This document shows, in pieces, positions 1 to 8,634 of a stretch of 64,000 nucleotides of DNA; position 1 is the stretch's first letter, and every line of letters begins with the position of its first letter. The notes below the pieces were generated by a model that had not been told where the DNA came from, ran no database searches, and saw only the letters and a list, made by a program, of their open reading frames with translations. Made by a program: the position numbers and the translations under genes. Source of the DNA: Prochlorococcus sp. AG-363-O16 (lineage in GTDB: Bacteria > Cyanobacteriota > Cyanobacteriia > PCC-6307 > Cyanobiaceae); contig QCGA01000003.1 in assembly GCA_003280095.1 (NCBI GenBank), forward strand, positions 1 through 64,000, in the 5' to 3' direction.

Positions 1-1
1 T

Positions 2-322
2 GCTTTTTCTCTTGTTGCATCAGGGGCTGTTATTGGTGCATTATTACGTTGGGTCATACAGAATGACCTTTTGGTAAACGTATTTGGCTCAGCGATTTTG
101 GGCTTTATTTTAGGAATGCCTTCTAGTCAACGGTGGAAACTATTCATTGGTGTTGGTTTTTGTGGTGCTTTTACAACTTTTAGTGGATGGATTTATGACG
201 TCCTATTGTTGGCAACTCATGTAAGTATCATTGAAGCTATTCGCTCAATTAGTTTCATGCTTGTGGTGGGTTTATTGGCTATATCGACTGGTTATCTATT
301 AGGAAAGCAGATTAGTTGTTGA
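2..322 (+). CDS. crcB: Fluoride exporter CrcB (5' end missing)
   Basis: The reading frame is open from base 2, so the track ORF beginning at base 71 is only an internal start. About 106 codons are present, close to the usual family length of roughly 110-125 residues, so only a few N-terminal residues lie outside the window. Visible family features are GAVIGALLRW near the start, NVFGSAILGF, GFCGAFTTFS, and three to four hydrophobic segments. CrcB/Fluc proteins form dimeric fluoride channels in the inner membrane. The 3' end overlaps the convergent glutathione peroxidase gene by 11 bp. No fluoride riboswitch can be assessed because the upstream region is absent. Confidence 0.85.
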   Translation, partial: AFSLVASGAVIGALLRWVIQNDLLVNVFGSAILGFILGMPSSQRWKLFIGVGFCGAFTTFSGWIYDVLLLATHVSIIEAIRSISFMLVVGLLAISTGYLLGKQISC

Positions 323-791
323 GTGCTTCTTCTATAGCTTGTTTTAGTTCTGTAGAAGAAGGATCTACATTGCTTTTGAACCGATTGAGTATTTGTCCAT
401 CTTTGCCTATGAGGAATTTTTCGAAGTTCCACTGAACATCACCTGGAGGATTGCTTTGATTCAGGGTTGTATATGGTTCTGTTGTATTTCCTTTTGCATG
501 GACTTTGCTAAATATCTCAAATTTTGCACCAAAGGTCGAAGAACAGAATTCTTTAATTTCATCAACGGTGCCAGGTTCTTGTCCTCCAAAATCGTTGCAA
601 GGGAAGCCTAGTACTTTGAAACCCTTTGATCCATAGTTGTCTTCAAGGGCTTGCAAGGCTTTGTATTGCTTGGTAAACCCACAGCGGCTTGCCACATTCA
701 CTATCAATAAAACATTTCCTTTATATTCGCCGAGGCTTTTGTTTGAACCAGCTGCAGTGGTAACTGTGACTTGGCTTACGTTCATGCTCAT
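312..791 (-). CDS. Glutathione peroxidase family protein (cysteine type)
   Basis: This 159-residue protein has the thioredoxin-fold glutathione peroxidase signature. The catalytic motif NVASRCGFTKQY carries an ordinary cysteine where animal enzymes have selenocysteine. The later motifs VLGFPCNDFGGQEPG and the conserved Trp/Asn in VQWNFEKFLI complete the catalytic tetrad. Length is normal for bacterial enzymes. Such cysteine enzymes reduce peroxides, often using thioredoxin rather than glutathione; which donor is used here is not visible. Two in-frame ATG codons (791 and 785) are possible starts, and neither has a strong Shine-Dalgarno. It converges on crcB with an 11-bp overlap. Confidence 0.9.
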   Translation of the reverse strand: MSMNVSQVTVTTAAGSNKSLGEYKGNVLLIVNVASRCGFTKQYKALQALEDNYGSKGFKVLGFPCNDFGGQEPGTVDEIKEFCSSTFGAKFEIFSKVHAKGNTTEPYTTLNQSNPPGDVQWNFEKFLIGKDGQILNRFKSNVDPSSTELKQAIEEALNN

Positions 792-843
792 GAGTGTTTA
801 ACTATTGAGGTTGACCATAGCGAGAACTGTGTAGCAATACACT

Positions 844-2283
844 GTGGACGCCCTGAATGGTCTGCCCATGAATGAGGCAACAGGGGGCGACGCTACGACA
901 GCTCCATCTTTAGTTGCTAGTCCTCAAATGGTTGATGAGGTGGCTCATGAGTTGCAGGCTTTATTGTCTGCCGGCAATTATGACGCGGTAAAAGCCTTGC
1001 TTCAACCGGTTCAACCGGTTGATATTGCTGAGGCTATTGGGAGTTTGCCAAGGACTTTGCAGGCACTTGGTTTTCGCTTATTAAGTAAGGACGAGGCAAT
1101 AGAAGTTTATGAATATCTTGATCCTGCAGTTCAGCAAAGTTTGCTCGATAAGCTTCGTTCTAATGAGGTTTTAGAACTAGTTGAGGAGATGTCTCCTGAC
1201 GATAGGGTGCGTCTTTTTGACGAGCTTCCAGCGAAGGTGGTTAGGCGGTTGTTTACGCAGTTGAGTGCTTCCGAGCGAAGAATTACGGCTCAATTACTTG
1301 GATATGAGCAGGAAACAGCCGGTCGACTCATGACTACCGAGTTTATTGATCTCAAAGAGTTTCATACTGCTGCTCAGGCTTTGGCAATAGTTAGGCAGCG
1401 TGCACCTGATACAGAAACGATTTATAGCCTTTATGTCACCGATGGTGAGCGCCATTTAACAGGAATCTTGTCCTTAAGAGATCTTGTCACTGCTGATCCT
1501 GCTGATCCGATAGGCGATGTAATGACGAGAGATGTTGTAAGCGTAAGGACTGATACTGATCAAGAAGAGGTTGCAAGAGCAATTCAGCGTTATGACTTCC
1601 TTGCGGTTCCCGTCGTTGATCTTGAGCAGAGGCTCGTAGGCATTGTTACTGTTGATGATGTTATTGATGTTATAGAGCAAGAGGCAACAAGAGATCTTTA
1701 TGCCGCTGGTGCAGTTCAAGCGGGTGATGAAGATGATTACTTCCAAAGCAATTTGTTTATAGTTGCTCGTCGGCGAGTGGTTTGGTTGGCCGTTTTGGTT
1801 GTTGCAAATGGTTTGACAACAGAAGTAATTGCAAAGAATGACGTCGTACTGCAACAGGTTGTTTTATTGGCTGCATTTATCCCTTTATTGATTGGCACTG
1901 GAGGCAACGTAGGTGCTCAGAGCTCTACGGTTGTTATACGAGGATTAAGCACGCAGCGGATTCAGGCTCTTGGGCCTATGAAAGCTGTTTTTAGAGAGGC
2001 AATGGCAGGTGCATTGCTTGGACTTTTGATGTTGCTTTTAGTAGTTCCTTTCGCATGGTGGAGAGGGGAAGGTCCCTTAGTGGGTGCTGCTGTAGGAATC
2101 AGTCTTATGGCAATAACAACTTTGGCAGCGACTGCAGGTGCTGCTTTGCCTCTGCTTTTTGATCGGATGGGGCTAGACCCTGCTTTAATGTCTGCGCCTT
2201 TTATCACTACTGCAACTGATGTTGCAGGAGTCCTTATCTACTTGCGAACTGCTGCGTGGCTCTTGCAACACATGAATAGCTGA
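844..2283 (+). CDS. mgtE: Magnesium transporter MgtE
   Basis: This 479-residue protein has the full MgtE order. A helical N-domain with MSPDDRVRLFDELP covers roughly residues 35-150, a CBS pair follows at about 150-280 (SLYVTDGERHLTGILSLRDL and GIVTVDDVIDVI), and the C-terminal half is a five-helix membrane domain containing LLIGTGGNVGAQSSTVVIRGL. The family forms homodimeric Mg2+ channels gated by Mg2+ binding to the cytoplasmic N and CBS domains. The track start is GTG at 844; ATG at 868 is an equally possible start, and neither has an obvious ribosome site. It is apparently monocistronic. Confidence 0.93.
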   Translation: MDALNGLPMNEATGGDATTAPSLVASPQMVDEVAHELQALLSAGNYDAVKALLQPVQPVDIAEAIGSLPRTLQALGFRLLSKDEAIEVYEYLDPAVQQSLLDKLRSNEVLELVEEMSPDDRVRLFDELPAKVVRRLFTQLSASERRITAQLLGYEQETAGRLMTTEFIDLKEFHTAAQALAIVRQRAPDTETIYSLYVTDGERHLTGILSLRDLVTADPADPIGDVMTRDVVSVRTDTDQEEVARAIQRYDFLAVPVVDLEQRLVGIVTVDDVIDVIEQEATRDLYAAGAVQAGDEDDYFQSNLFIVARRRVVWLAVLVVANGLTTEVIAKNDVVLQQVVLLAAFIPLLIGTGGNVGAQSSTVVIRGLSTQRIQALGPMKAVFREAMAGALLGLLMLLLVVPFAWWRGEGPLVGAAVGISLMAITTLAATAGAALPLLFDRMGLDPALMSAPFITTATDVAGVLIYLRTAAWLLQHMNS

Positions 2284-2353
2284 GTTCATTAGCCAGTGTT
2301 CAAGAAACAAGGGAGAGAGAGAGGGGGGGGGTAGACGCTTAACACTTCTTAAG

Positions 2354-2370
2354 GTTATGCTTTACATAAC
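2354..2370. promoter_or_regulatory. Inverted repeat upstream of sigma factor gene
   Basis: GTTATG and CATAAC are separated by 5 bases, 15 bases before the sigma factor start codon and just downstream of a (GA)5-G9 tract. It could be an operator or a 5' UTR stem. No known factor can be assigned by eye. Confidence 0.25.
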
Positions 2371-2384
2371 TTAATTATCTGAAT

Positions 2385-3392
2385 ATGTCGCTCGTTGAAG
2401 TCCCCTCTTCAACCTCTAATGGTGTAAAAACTCCTTCCTTCCGAATCAATCTTGAGATTGATTCGGTCAGTTGTTATCTACGTGAGATTGGTCGGGTTCC
2501 ATTGCTTACTAATGAGCAGGAAATCACATTGGGGCGCAAGGTTCAGGAACTACTCTCTTTGGAAGCTTTAAGGGCTGAATTAACGCATCAGGCAGGACAA
2601 GAACCTACTTTTGATCAGTTTGCTAAGGAGGCAGGATGCACAACTTTGCAGTTGAAAAGGAAGTTGAGAGCTGGTCAACGAGCTAAAGAAAGAATGGTTG
2701 CGGCTAATTTGCGCCTTGTAGTTAGTGTGGCTAAGAAATACACCAAAAGGAATCTTGACTTGCTTGACCTGATTCAGGAAGGAACTCTTGGTTTAGTGCG
2801 GGGTGTTGAAAAGTTTGATCCAACTCGTGGTTATAAATTTTCTACTTATGCGTATTGGTGGATCAGACAGGGTATGACTAGAGCAATTGCTGAGAAAAGT
2901 AGGACTATCCGACTGCCAATTCATGTCACAGAATTGCTTAATAAGCTTAAGAAAGCTCAAAGAGAACTCATTCAGGAATTAGCAAGAACTCCATCATTTC
3001 AAGAATTAGCAGATTTTGTTGGGTTGCCAGTAGAGGAAGTTAAGGATGTGATTTTTAGAGCTTCTCAGCCTGTGAGTTTGGATGTGAAGGTTGGTGAAAG
3101 TGATGACACTGCCCTAATGGATCTTCTAGCTGATACACATCAGTTACCCACCGATAAATTGGCCACTGATTTGTTAAAGAATGATTTGAATTCTCTTCTG
3201 GAACAATTGCCTACAAAACAGGCTCAAGTTTTGCGAATGAGATATGGATTAGATAATCAGGAGCCAATGACTCTGACAGGGATTGGTCGTATTCTTGGAA
3301 TTAGTCGAGATCGAGTTCGTAAACTTGATAAGGATGGTTTGTCAGCTCTTAGGGAACATTCTAATTCTCTGGATGGTTATTTTGTTTCCTGA
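2385..3392 (+). CDS. RNA polymerase sigma factor, group 2 (SigA-like)
   Basis: This 335-residue protein is a sigma-70 family member lacking region 1.1. Region 1.2 is seen as DSVSCYLREIGRVPLLTNEQE near residues 26-46. Region 2 is at about 100-180, with NLRLVVSVAKKYTKR, the DLIQEGTLGLVRGVEKFD core and the YAYWWIRQGMTRAI promoter-melting segment. Region 3 follows, then region 4 with the helix-turn-helix GIGRILGISRDRVRKL near 300-315. Group 2 factors resemble the housekeeping factor but are dispensable and respond to stress or light in cyanobacteria. The upstream leader contains a (GA)5-G9 run and an inverted repeat. The 3' end overlaps the convergent hydrolase by 16 bp. Confidence 0.93.
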   Translation: MSLVEVPSSTSNGVKTPSFRINLEIDSVSCYLREIGRVPLLTNEQEITLGRKVQELLSLEALRAELTHQAGQEPTFDQFAKEAGCTTLQLKRKLRAGQRAKERMVAANLRLVVSVAKKYTKRNLDLLDLIQEGTLGLVRGVEKFDPTRGYKFSTYAYWWIRQGMTRAIAEKSRTIRLPIHVTELLNKLKKAQRELIQELARTPSFQELADFVGLPVEEVKDVIFRASQPVSLDVKVGESDDTALMDLLADTHQLPTDKLATDLLKNDLNSLLEQLPTKQAQVLRMRYGLDNQEPMTLTGIGRILGISRDRVRKLDKDGLSALREHSNSLDGYFVS

Positions 3393-4291
3393 AGAATTTT
3401 TATTAGGATTTCGTTTACAGAGTTAGGTTCTTCATCATGAGGACAATGACCAGCATTTGTGACACTTGTGAGTGAACGGATGCAAGGAATTGATTGCATC
3501 CAATTTTGCGCTTCCTCTATAGGTTCCCAAGGATCTTTTTCTCCCCAGATTAAATCAACTGGAACGTTAATATTTGTCATTAAATCTGGGGCTAAGTGAT
3601 CATTAAATAGATTTATAAACCCTCTAAAAGCTTCAGAAGCTCCTTCTCTCTTACTTGGTTTTAATAGAAGATTTACAAGGTCTTCGTCAATATTTTTCCC
3701 ACTAGGGTAGGCTTGTTTTAATATTTTTTTTATTATTGATTTGTTGGCAGCATTTCGGAATAGGCTTTTACTCAACCAGCGTTGTCTAACTAAGGATTTC
3801 AGATATGGTCTAGTCCATCTCATCCAGTTTGCTTGTTCATTTAAGCGCTTGTCGTCCATTTGACGTTGAGCACAATCAATTAAGACAAGGCCAATACATT
3901 CCTCTTGGAGTATTTGGGCGGCTCTAAGTGCTACTACTGCTCCTATGGAATTGCCAATTAAGAAGGTTGGTTGCTTAACAACATCTCTACAAAAATCAGC
4001 TACTTGTCTAGCCCATGAATCAAAACAGTAATGAAATTGTTTTGGACTCTGTGGTTCATCAGTTAGCTGTGATTTTGGTTGACTGCTCCCACCAAATCCA
4101 ATCAAATCGATTGCATAGCATTGAGAAATTTTCCCAAGAATTGGTTGGTTGTTGCGCCAATGTTCTTTGCAAGCTCCAAATCCATGGATCAATACAGATG
4201 GCGCAACGGTTGAGCAACTATTTTCGCTTGCTTGATTCCAAGCAACTTCCCATTGTTGCCAGTGCCAAATTTGTTCTTTGATGGAATTCAA
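3377..4291 (-). CDS. Alpha/beta-fold hydrolase
   Basis: This 304-residue protein has the alpha/beta hydrolase signature. The oxyanion-hole motif LIHGFGACKEHW is near residue 34, the nucleophile elbow GNSIG places Ser near 115, an acidic residue sits in WGEKDPW, and the C-terminal catalytic His is in NAGHCPHDE. It is a paralogue of the hydrolase at 41075-41983, sharing the HGFGA, GNS.G and AGHCPHDE blocks. Relatives in cyanobacteria and plants include chlorophyll dephytylases, but the substrate cannot be read from the sequence. It begins with TTG that overlaps the TGA of the upstream glycosyltransferase-like gene, indicating translational coupling in a three-gene minus-strand operon. Confidence 0.85.
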   Translation of the reverse strand: MNSIKEQIWHWQQWEVAWNQASENSCSTVAPSVLIHGFGACKEHWRNNQPILGKISQCYAIDLIGFGGSSQPKSQLTDEPQSPKQFHYCFDSWARQVADFCRDVVKQPTFLIGNSIGAVVALRAAQILQEECIGLVLIDCAQRQMDDKRLNEQANWMRWTRPYLKSLVRQRWLSKSLFRNAANKSIIKKILKQAYPSGKNIDEDLVNLLLKPSKREGASEAFRGFINLFNDHLAPDLMTNINVPVDLIWGEKDPWEPIEEAQNWMQSIPCIRSLTSVTNAGHCPHDEEPNSVNEILIKILQETK

Positions 4292-5085
4292 TTGAAGTTG
4301 TGTTTTTGTTCGAGAGGTCTTTCCTGCTCTTTTATTTGTTGATTCTGTCCAGTTGGAAATGCACTACTGCAGCGGAATGAGTCTACGTTTTCGTTGAGGT
4401 AAATCTTTAGAGGAGTTATCACTTCATCTTTGACCCGGCCATGAATAATTTTTACTTTGAGGCCTGGACCAACTAACCATGGTTTTGGAGTTCTCAGATT
4501 GTATTCGGGAGGTAAAATCCAGCTCCTTAGACCTTTATGTTTACTTGTCCACCACATTGCAGCACGAAGAGAAGCCTGATCAAACGGAACGCCTGCAATG
4601 TCGTAAGTGGTGAGCCATCGTCTAATTAATGCATGTGTCCTGCGAGAACGTCTAAAGCCAAGTACTCCACTATTTATTTCACAGAATCCTTCTGGAACAT
4701 TAGGGTCATTCCATTGACACCATCTCACAGGAGCATGACAACCAATTATGTCGAATGTTTCAAGCATTCTAAAAAGATCATCAATTTGTTCAATTAATTC
4801 GAGATCAGTATCTAGAAACAATGTTCGTTCATATGGAAGATTTAGTAACGGGGGAATTTTATCTCTATAAGTATATTGAATGTCAGGATGTATTCTTACT
4901 TGATCAAAAAGATCTTTGAGTCTTTCTGTGGGTTCATCTGTTACTATGGTTAATGGTCTGCCATTTAGGTAGGGTCGAATCTTTTGAACACTCTGAATAG
5001 CTTCTTGGCAGTATTTGTTGCCAGTTGCTACTAGTAGTACCCCTTCTTTATAGTTTGTTTTTGTCAAGGCAATTGTGCCTCCCAT
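4288..5085 (-). CDS. Putative GT-A fold nucleotide-sugar transferase
   Basis: This 265-residue protein of unknown specificity has an N-terminal block VLLVATGNKYCQEAIQSV followed by PLTIVTDEP. A DxD metal-binding motif sits in RTLFLDTDLELIEQ near residues 92-94. GCHAPVRW and EINSGVLGFRRS follow. This pattern fits the GT8-like nucleotide-diphospho-sugar transferase superfamily. The last ~30 residues are polar (SAFPTGQNQQIKEQERP) and probably disordered. Its 5' end overlaps the upstream GT4 gene by 22 bp, and its stop overlaps the TTG start of the hydrolase. Context suggests a surface-glycan or glycolipid step. Donor and acceptor sugars are unknown. Confidence 0.7.
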   Translation of the reverse strand: MGGTIALTKTNYKEGVLLVATGNKYCQEAIQSVQKIRPYLNGRPLTIVTDEPTERLKDLFDQVRIHPDIQYTYRDKIPPLLNLPYERTLFLDTDLELIEQIDDLFRMLETFDIIGCHAPVRWCQWNDPNVPEGFCEINSGVLGFRRSRRTHALIRRWLTTYDIAGVPFDQASLRAAMWWTSKHKGLRSWILPPEYNLRTPKPWLVGPGLKVKIIHGRVKDEVITPLKIYLNENVDSFRCSSAFPTGQNQQIKEQERPLEQKHNFN

Positions 5086-6083
5086 CGTTCCAAAGAAGTT
5101 GCAACTGACTTTTTCATTTCTTCTCTTGAATATTTTATACTGATCTCTTTTGCGGTTTGTAAAAGAGAAGTTGATAAATTGCTTGAATTAGATGTCATCG
5201 CTTTATCTAAATTTTGACAGGCACTAAGGAATTTTGACCAGTTTCCATAGTCTACTTCTTCTCCCGAGGAGTTTCTGACAGCCAGATCAAAAATTTCTCG
5301 GCCACCCAGGCCTGAGTAACCAATTAAATAGCAACCACATGCTGCAGCTTCTGCTAATGGGAGTCCAAAACCTTCGGGATGACCAAATGAAAGAAAGCAT
5401 AAGCAATTTTGTAGTTGCTTTGCTACTTCTAAATGAGACAATTTGTTAATTGCTAATAGTTCCCAATTGTTTTCCTTGAACCAGGACTGTTTGCTCAATA
5501 ATGTGGTTACGATTTGAGCATCCATTATATTTTTTCTTGGCATGAATGCTATTGTTTTAGACTTTAATTTTCCAGGATAGAAAATATTTGTTTCTATTCC
5601 ATTAATTAATCGGCTCACTTTTTCTGCTCCTAGTCCCATGGAGTTAACGAGTAAATCCTCATCATATTTAGATACACATATGACATGGATCACATCCTTA
5701 TGATTGTATAACTCTATAATTTGTTTAGGGTTTTTCCCGTAGGAAGTATTTGGAGCACCAAATGTGTAAGAACCATTTTGATTAAATATTATTTTAGGTA
5801 TCCCCTTAAAGTATTTTCCTATTCTTTTTATATATGTCTCGGGAATTATAAGAACATCATTTTTTGGGTTTAAGTCTTTTTTCGCCATAAAATCTTCTAA
5901 AGAAACTGTATTAACTTGGCTTTCAAACCAACCCGGATGAAATAATGTACTTTCTTGAATAATCGTAGCTTTTCGTCCGAGAGTATTTAAAGCCTCAACT
6001 AAGCGATGTATCTGTTTTACGCCTCCAATGGGTTTGTTGGTGTCATGGTGCAACCCAATCCAATAGTTGTAGTGATGTTTCAT
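5064..6083 (-). CDS. Glycosyltransferase, GT4-like (GT-B fold)
   Basis: The protein has 339 residues. The N-terminal half contains the acceptor-side glycine loop DTNKPIGGVKQIHRLVEAL. The C-terminal half has the donor-binding signature SFGHPEGFGLPLAEAAACG, near residue 235, with the E-x7-E arrangement of retaining GT4 enzymes. The final region is rich in Ser, Lys and Glu. It is the first gene of a minus-strand operon with two overlapping downstream genes and is preceded by a ~160-bp intergenic region shared with divergent mutY. Specificity is unknown, and a role in envelope polysaccharide synthesis is an inference from context. Confidence 0.8.
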   Translation of the reverse strand: MKHHYNYWIGLHHDTNKPIGGVKQIHRLVEALNTLGRKATIIQESTLFHPGWFESQVNTVSLEDFMAKKDLNPKNDVLIIPETYIKRIGKYFKGIPKIIFNQNGSYTFGAPNTSYGKNPKQIIELYNHKDVIHVICVSKYDEDLLVNSMGLGAEKVSRLINGIETNIFYPGKLKSKTIAFMPRKNIMDAQIVTTLLSKQSWFKENNWELLAINKLSHLEVAKQLQNCLCFLSFGHPEGFGLPLAEAAACGCYLIGYSGLGGREIFDLAVRNSSGEEVDYGNWSKFLSACQNLDKAMTSNSSNLSTSLLQTAKEISIKYSREEMKKSVATSLERWEAQLP

Positions 6084-6165
6084 CCCATTATTGTCGCCTC
6101 TATTCGGATGATTGACACAAACTAATAATGAGAAAACTAATGATTCAGTAATAAATACTTTATAT

Positions 6166-6227
6166 TCAGTACAGGTTTTTCGAATTGATCTTTCACAAAT
6201 TAATCTTATAGGTTGGTTTTGTACTGA
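6166..6227. promoter_or_regulatory. Widely spaced inverted repeat upstream of mutY
   Basis: TCAGTACA (6166-6173) and TGTACTGA (6220-6227) form perfect 8-bp arms separated by 46 bases in the region between divergent mutY and the glycosyltransferase operon. The GTAC cores resemble half-sites of cyanobacterial SOS-type operators, but the spacing is far too wide for one dimer site. Function is unproven. Confidence 0.22.
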
Positions 6228-6243
6228 TTAATCATGTCTGGAG

Positions 6244-7365
6244 TTGCTGGTTCAAGCGAAGTTACCTTTCCAAAGCATGCGCGTCACTTTGCGTGAATGG
6301 TGGAAACTGAATGGGCGACGTTCAATTCCATGGAAATTTACTGCTCAAGGTAGAGAGCCAGTATGTGGTGAGCAGTTGGATCCCTATCCAATTTGGATTG
6401 CAGAAGTGATGTTGCAACAAACTCAGCTCAAGGTCATGTTGCCTTTTTGGGAAAGATGGATGGAGATCTTTCCAAATGTTTCATCCCTAGCAGCTAGTCC
6501 TGAGCAGAAAGTATTGATTTATTGGCAGGGTCTTGGCTACTACACAAGAGCACGACGTCTTCATCAAGCTTCTTTGCAATTGGTAGGTTTAGCTTGGCCA
6601 AAGTCTTTAGACGCTTGGTTGGTAGTTCCTGGAATTGGCAGAACTACTGCTGGAAGCATCCTGTCTTCTGCTTTTGATTTACCTTTTCCAATTTTGGATG
6701 GGAATGTAAAGAGGGTCCTTTCTCGAATTGTTGGAGGGTCTAATCCAAAACTTCTATCGATTTCTAATCTTTGGAAATTGAGTGAATACTTATTAGATCC
6801 ATTAATGCCAAGGGATTTCAACCAGGCATTAATGGATTTAGGTTCAATTATTTGCACTCCAAAGAATCCTAGTTGTGATAAATGCCCTTGGAAATTAAAC
6901 TGTTCTGCTTACGTTACAGGTGATGTAGATCATTTCCCAGTGAAAAGCAAACAGAAACCGCACGAATTCCAACAAATAGGCGTGGGAATAGTTATCAATA
7001 GTCAAGGTAAGGTTTTAATTGATCAGCGAAATGAAGAAGGTCTTTTCGGAGGGCTTTGGGAGTTCCCCGGGGGAAAGCAAGAGTCTGGAGAATCTATAAC
7101 TGCAACAATAGAGAGAGAGCTCAAGGAAGAGCTTGATATTGTTGTATTGGTAGGTGATGAACTCATTACAATTGATCATTCTTATAGCCAAAGAAAAGTG
7201 CGTTTAGTAGTACATCTATGTGATTTATTGAGCGGTGAACCTAAACCTCTTTCATGTCAACAATTTCGTTGGGTGTATTTGAGCGAATTATCTAATTACC
7301 CGTTCCCTGCTGCAAATACAAGGATGATTTCTGCGCTTCTAGAACATATGGGTAAGCTTCGGTAA
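6244..7365 (+). CDS. mutY: A/G-specific adenine glycosylase MutY with Nudix domain
   Basis: This 373-residue DNA repair glycosylase removes adenine mispaired with 8-oxoguanine. The catalytic Glu lies in WIAEVMLQQTQ near residue 54. The helix-hairpin-helix is VPGIGRTTAG, with catalytic Asp 152 in ILDGNVKR. The iron-sulfur loop cysteines have C-x6-C-x2-C-x5-C spacing at about 204-220. The C-terminal domain (about 245-373) carries a nearly complete Nudix box, GKQESGE through RELKEELDI, whereas MutY C-domains usually have a degenerate one. The start is TTG at 6244 or ATG at 6277. It is followed 6 bp later by the upstream limit of a sugar-kinase ORF, so co-transcription is likely. Confidence 0.93.
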   Translation: MLVQAKLPFQSMRVTLREWWKLNGRRSIPWKFTAQGREPVCGEQLDPYPIWIAEVMLQQTQLKVMLPFWERWMEIFPNVSSLAASPEQKVLIYWQGLGYYTRARRLHQASLQLVGLAWPKSLDAWLVVPGIGRTTAGSILSSAFDLPFPILDGNVKRVLSRIVGGSNPKLLSISNLWKLSEYLLDPLMPRDFNQALMDLGSIICTPKNPSCDKCPWKLNCSAYVTGDVDHFPVKSKQKPHEFQQIGVGIVINSQGKVLIDQRNEEGLFGGLWEFPGGKQESGESITATIERELKEELDIVVLVGDELITIDHSYSQRKVRLVVHLCDLLSGEPKPLSCQQFRWVYLSELSNYPFPAANTRMISALLEHMGKLR

Positions 7366-7422
7366 TTACTAGTGTTGATCAAGCGAAGGCTTGTTTCGAC
7401 GCGAACATTGCTTGTGATGGTT

Positions 7423-8451
7423 ATGGCATCTTATTTTCCACAAGTGGTTTGCTTGGGTGAAGCCCTTATTGATCGTTTGGGGCCATTAGGGGAAGATCCA
7501 GCCTTAGTTTCCCCTGCTTTGCTGGATGATCGGTTTGGAGGGGCTCCTGCCAATGTTGCATGTGGTATTGCCAGGTTGGGTACAAAATCAGCATTTGTGG
7601 GAAGAGTTGGCTCTGATGCAATTGGTGATCAACTGCAGCAGTTATTTGTGGAAAAGGGAGTGGATCTCTCTTGTTTACAAAGAGATTTAAAGGCTCCTAC
7701 AAGAATTGTTCTTGTCCGTCGTGATAGTCACGGAGATAGAAGCTTTCAGGGGTTTGTTGGTTCTCCTGACAATAGTTTTGCGGACCAAGCACTTGCAACG
7801 AATGATCTATTGCAATCACTACCTGAATTATTTCAGCGGGCTCAGTGGTTACTTGTAGGCACTATTTCCCTGGCGAGTGAAACTTCGTCATCTGCTTTGC
7901 ATCATGCAGTGAAGTTGGCGAATGAATGCTCAGTTTTGTTGGCAATTGATGTGAATTGGCGTTCTGCTTTTTGGAACGAAGGTGTTGGAGTTGATTCAGG
8001 TCCATCTAAAGAGCAATGTTTATTGATTAGACCGCTTTTAGAACAAGCAGCACTTGTGAAGCTGTCAGCAGAAGAAGCTGATTATTTTTTTGGAAGTAGG
8101 AACCCGATGGAAATTTCGGGAGCTCTTTCTAATGGTCCTGCTGTAATTGTCACTAATGGTGCAAACTCGATTTCCTGGAGCTTTGGAGGTCAGAATGGAT
8201 CTCTATCTGCATTTGATGTGGATGTTGTCGATAGTACGGGAGCTGGTGATGCCTTCTTGGCTGGATTAATTCATTGTTTATGTAATGATCCATCACTTTT
8301 GAAATCGAGTTCGCGATCGGACATTTCCTATCCTTTGATAGAAGTAATGAAGTTCTCAAATGCTTGTGGGGCCTTGGTATGTAAAGGTGCTGGTGCCATT
8401 GATCCACAGCCAACATCGGAAGAAGTTTTTGATTTTCTGGGAAAATTCTAA
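7423..8451 (+). CDS. PfkB-family carbohydrate kinase (fructokinase-like)
   Basis: This is a ribokinase/PfkB superfamily sugar kinase. The N-terminal VVCLGEALIDRLGP and the FGGAPANVACGIARLG block mark substrate binding. The C-terminal DSTGAGDAFLAGL motif supplies the anion hole and catalytic Asp. ATG at 7423 is preferred because the family conservation begins just after it; the track ORF adds 17 unconserved residues back to GTG 7372. From this start it is 342 residues, slightly longer than typical. The likely role is phosphorylation of fructose or a related sugar, but specificity cannot be proven by eye. It lies directly downstream of mutY on the same strand. Confidence 0.85.
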   Translation: MASYFPQVVCLGEALIDRLGPLGEDPALVSPALLDDRFGGAPANVACGIARLGTKSAFVGRVGSDAIGDQLQQLFVEKGVDLSCLQRDLKAPTRIVLVRRDSHGDRSFQGFVGSPDNSFADQALATNDLLQSLPELFQRAQWLLVGTISLASETSSSALHHAVKLANECSVLLAIDVNWRSAFWNEGVGVDSGPSKEQCLLIRPLLEQAALVKLSAEEADYFFGSRNPMEISGALSNGPAVIVTNGANSISWSFGGQNGSLSAFDVDVVDSTGAGDAFLAGLIHCLCNDPSLLKSSSRSDISYPLIEVMKFSNACGALVCKGAGAIDPQPTSEEVFDFLGKF

Positions 8452-8634
8452 GCACTAATCAATCAATATCAGTTCTTCTTAGCTAAGAGACTTAGGCGCG
8501 TTAATTTTTTTGAAATATAGAATTTGGACGCACAAAGTTGATTGGATCCGATTATTTGAGACATTTTTCTGCTTCTTAGATGTAGTTAAATTCGTTTTTG
8601 GACCTAAGATATATGTCTAGTTGGTTTTGTCTTT

